Shown here piece after piece: positions 63,494 through 64,000 of a stretch of 64,000 nucleotides of DNA. Source of the stretch: Gemmatales bacterium (lineage in GTDB: Bacteria; Planctomycetota; Planctomycetia; Gemmatales; Gemmataceae). Numbering within the stretch: position 1 is the stretch's first letter; each line of letters starts with the position of its first letter. Under the pieces are notes generated by a model. That model was not told where the DNA came from and made no database searches. It was given only the letters and a program-made list of their open reading frames with translations. Location of the stretch: assembly GCA_026004675.1 (NCBI GenBank), contig BPJP01000003.1, forward strand, positions 372,001 through 436,000, written 5' to 3'. The translations under genes and the position numbers were made by a program.

Positions 63494-64000
63494 TCATTCG
63501 TTCGCTGGGTAGAGGCCGAGACCGTTGAGTCCGGCAAAGGCTGCATGCAGACGATCCGAAATCAGTAGATTTGAAAGGTATTCCGCATCGCGCGCTGCAT
63601 CGTGCGAACCAAGGCATTCGTCTCTGTAAACAGCCTTTCGCAAACCCATGATTGATTTACTTCCAGGGGCGAGCGTATAGATCGACTTCTCGTGGTCCAA
63701 TCCACGCACGCTATGTGTGATCACAACAACACAGTAATCGTCAATTGTTCCATCCTTGCAGCTAATTTCGGCCGGGAGTAATTGAACATCATTGGGACAA
63801 GTCTTGCGTAGGATATTCGCAAGCGCTGGACTTACTAATGGCACGAGAGCGTTGTTGCCTAAGTCATGAAACTGGCGTAACTTTTTAATTGGGGCATTGA
63901 AGATGAACCTAGGCGGTTCCGACGGCAATTCCGTCAACGGTTTCCCCTGCTTGAACGCAAATCGATCGGGTCCCCGATTGCGGTCGTATTCACCAAGCAA
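63494..64000 (-). CDS. Imm11-family-like immunity protein, partial at window edge
   Basis: The frame reaches the right edge, where the first codon is TTG (64000-63998), so the true start is probably outside. The 168 visible residues contain FHDLGNNALVPLVSPALANI, DVQLLPAEI, YCVVVITHSVRGLDHEKSIY and FAGLNGLGLYP. This order, a variable-region Val-Pro-Leu-Val-Ser and a late aspartate-charged strand, matches the Imm11 (DUF1629-like) immunity family. Such genes follow polymorphic toxin genes, so a toxin would be expected to the right of the window. Confidence 0.62.
   Translation of the reverse strand: MLGEYDRNRGPDRFAFKQGKPLTELPSEPPRFIFNAPIKKLRQFHDLGNNALVPLVSPALANILRKTCPNDVQLLPAEISCKDGTIDDYCVVVITHSVRGLDHEKSIYTLAPGSKSIMGLRKAVYRDECLGSHDAARDAEYLSNLLISDRLHAAFAGLNGLGLYPANE

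Noticed and set aside
1..64000. CRISPR array, rRNA operon or prophage
   Set aside because: No regularly spaced repeats, rRNA-like stretches or phage structural genes were seen.

Overview
The window looks like an ordinary chromosomal stretch from a member of the Planctomycetota. The evidence is a DUF1549/DUF1553 haem protein with a planctomycete-type CxxCH domain, DUF1570 and DUF1571 proteins, a kinase-like protein with the N-terminal segment common in this phylum, and a quinol:cytochrome c oxidoreductase built around a very large multihaem subunit. A Gemmatales-like member is my guess, not something the sequence proves. Genes are dense on both strands, and many starts are GTG or TTG with a clear Shine-Dalgarno sequence. 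No rRNA, convincing tRNA or CRISPR array was seen.

Layout. 1-2286 (-): DUF1549/DUF1553 protein running off the left edge. 2588-11553 (+): respiratory operon of a Rieske protein, a b6-like cytochrome b, a subunit-IV-like protein with extra membrane helices, a 1462-residue eight-haem cytochrome, and two related cupredoxin-like proteins. 11559-12914 (-): glycosyltransferase. 13337-15041 (+): RluA-type pseudouridine synthase and a DUF4392 protein. 15059-19717 (-): operon of a deoxyhypusine-synthase-like enzyme, AroB, a GDP-6-deoxy-mannose reductase-like enzyme and UDP-glucose dehydrogenase. 19789-22843 (+): LarB, ThyX, DUF486, SxtJ-like and DUF5989 proteins. 22906-24819 (-): response regulator and dihydrolipoyl dehydrogenase. 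25013-27966 (+): PQQ-type propeller, a hypothetical protein and a C39-like cysteine peptidase. 27926-32990 (-): amidoligase cluster (N-formylglutamate amidohydrolase-like, GCS2-like ligase, RimK-like ATP-grasp, GNAT-nitrilase fusion). 33242-34453 (+): diadenylate cyclase fused to a YbbR-like domain. 34463-39870 (-): OB/HD phosphohydrolase, glycine cleavage genes gcvPA, gcvH and gcvT, and ilvC. 40040-44766 (+): class V aminotransferase, a serA interrupted by a frameshift, and adenine deaminase. 44784-50903 (+): ABC exporter pair, a pseudokinase-LamG membrane protein, a ZnuA/ZnuC-like pair without permease, and 3-hydroxyanthranilate dioxygenase. 50959-60952: DUF1571, metallo-beta-lactamase-fold and alcohol-dehydrogenase-like proteins, two polytopic membrane proteins, a DUF1570 metalloprotease-like protein, methionyl-tRNA synthetase and DAHP synthase. 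61016-64000: an accessory edge with decayed ISKra4- and ISAs1-type transposase pieces, then a minus-strand cassette that reads as an Imm11-like immunity gene, an orphan polymorphic-toxin tip and a second candidate immunity gene.

How it fits together. The 2588-11553 operon would carry electrons from quinol through b haems and the Rieske cluster to c haems, and perhaps on to copper proteins. Serine, glycine and one-carbon metabolism is clustered (aminotransferase, serA, gcvPA, gcvH, gcvT), as are aromatic and branched-chain amino-acid genes (aroB, DAHP synthase, ilvC). The least explained parts are the amidoligase cluster, the respiratory complex, the pseudokinase and the toxin/immunity cassette at the right edge.
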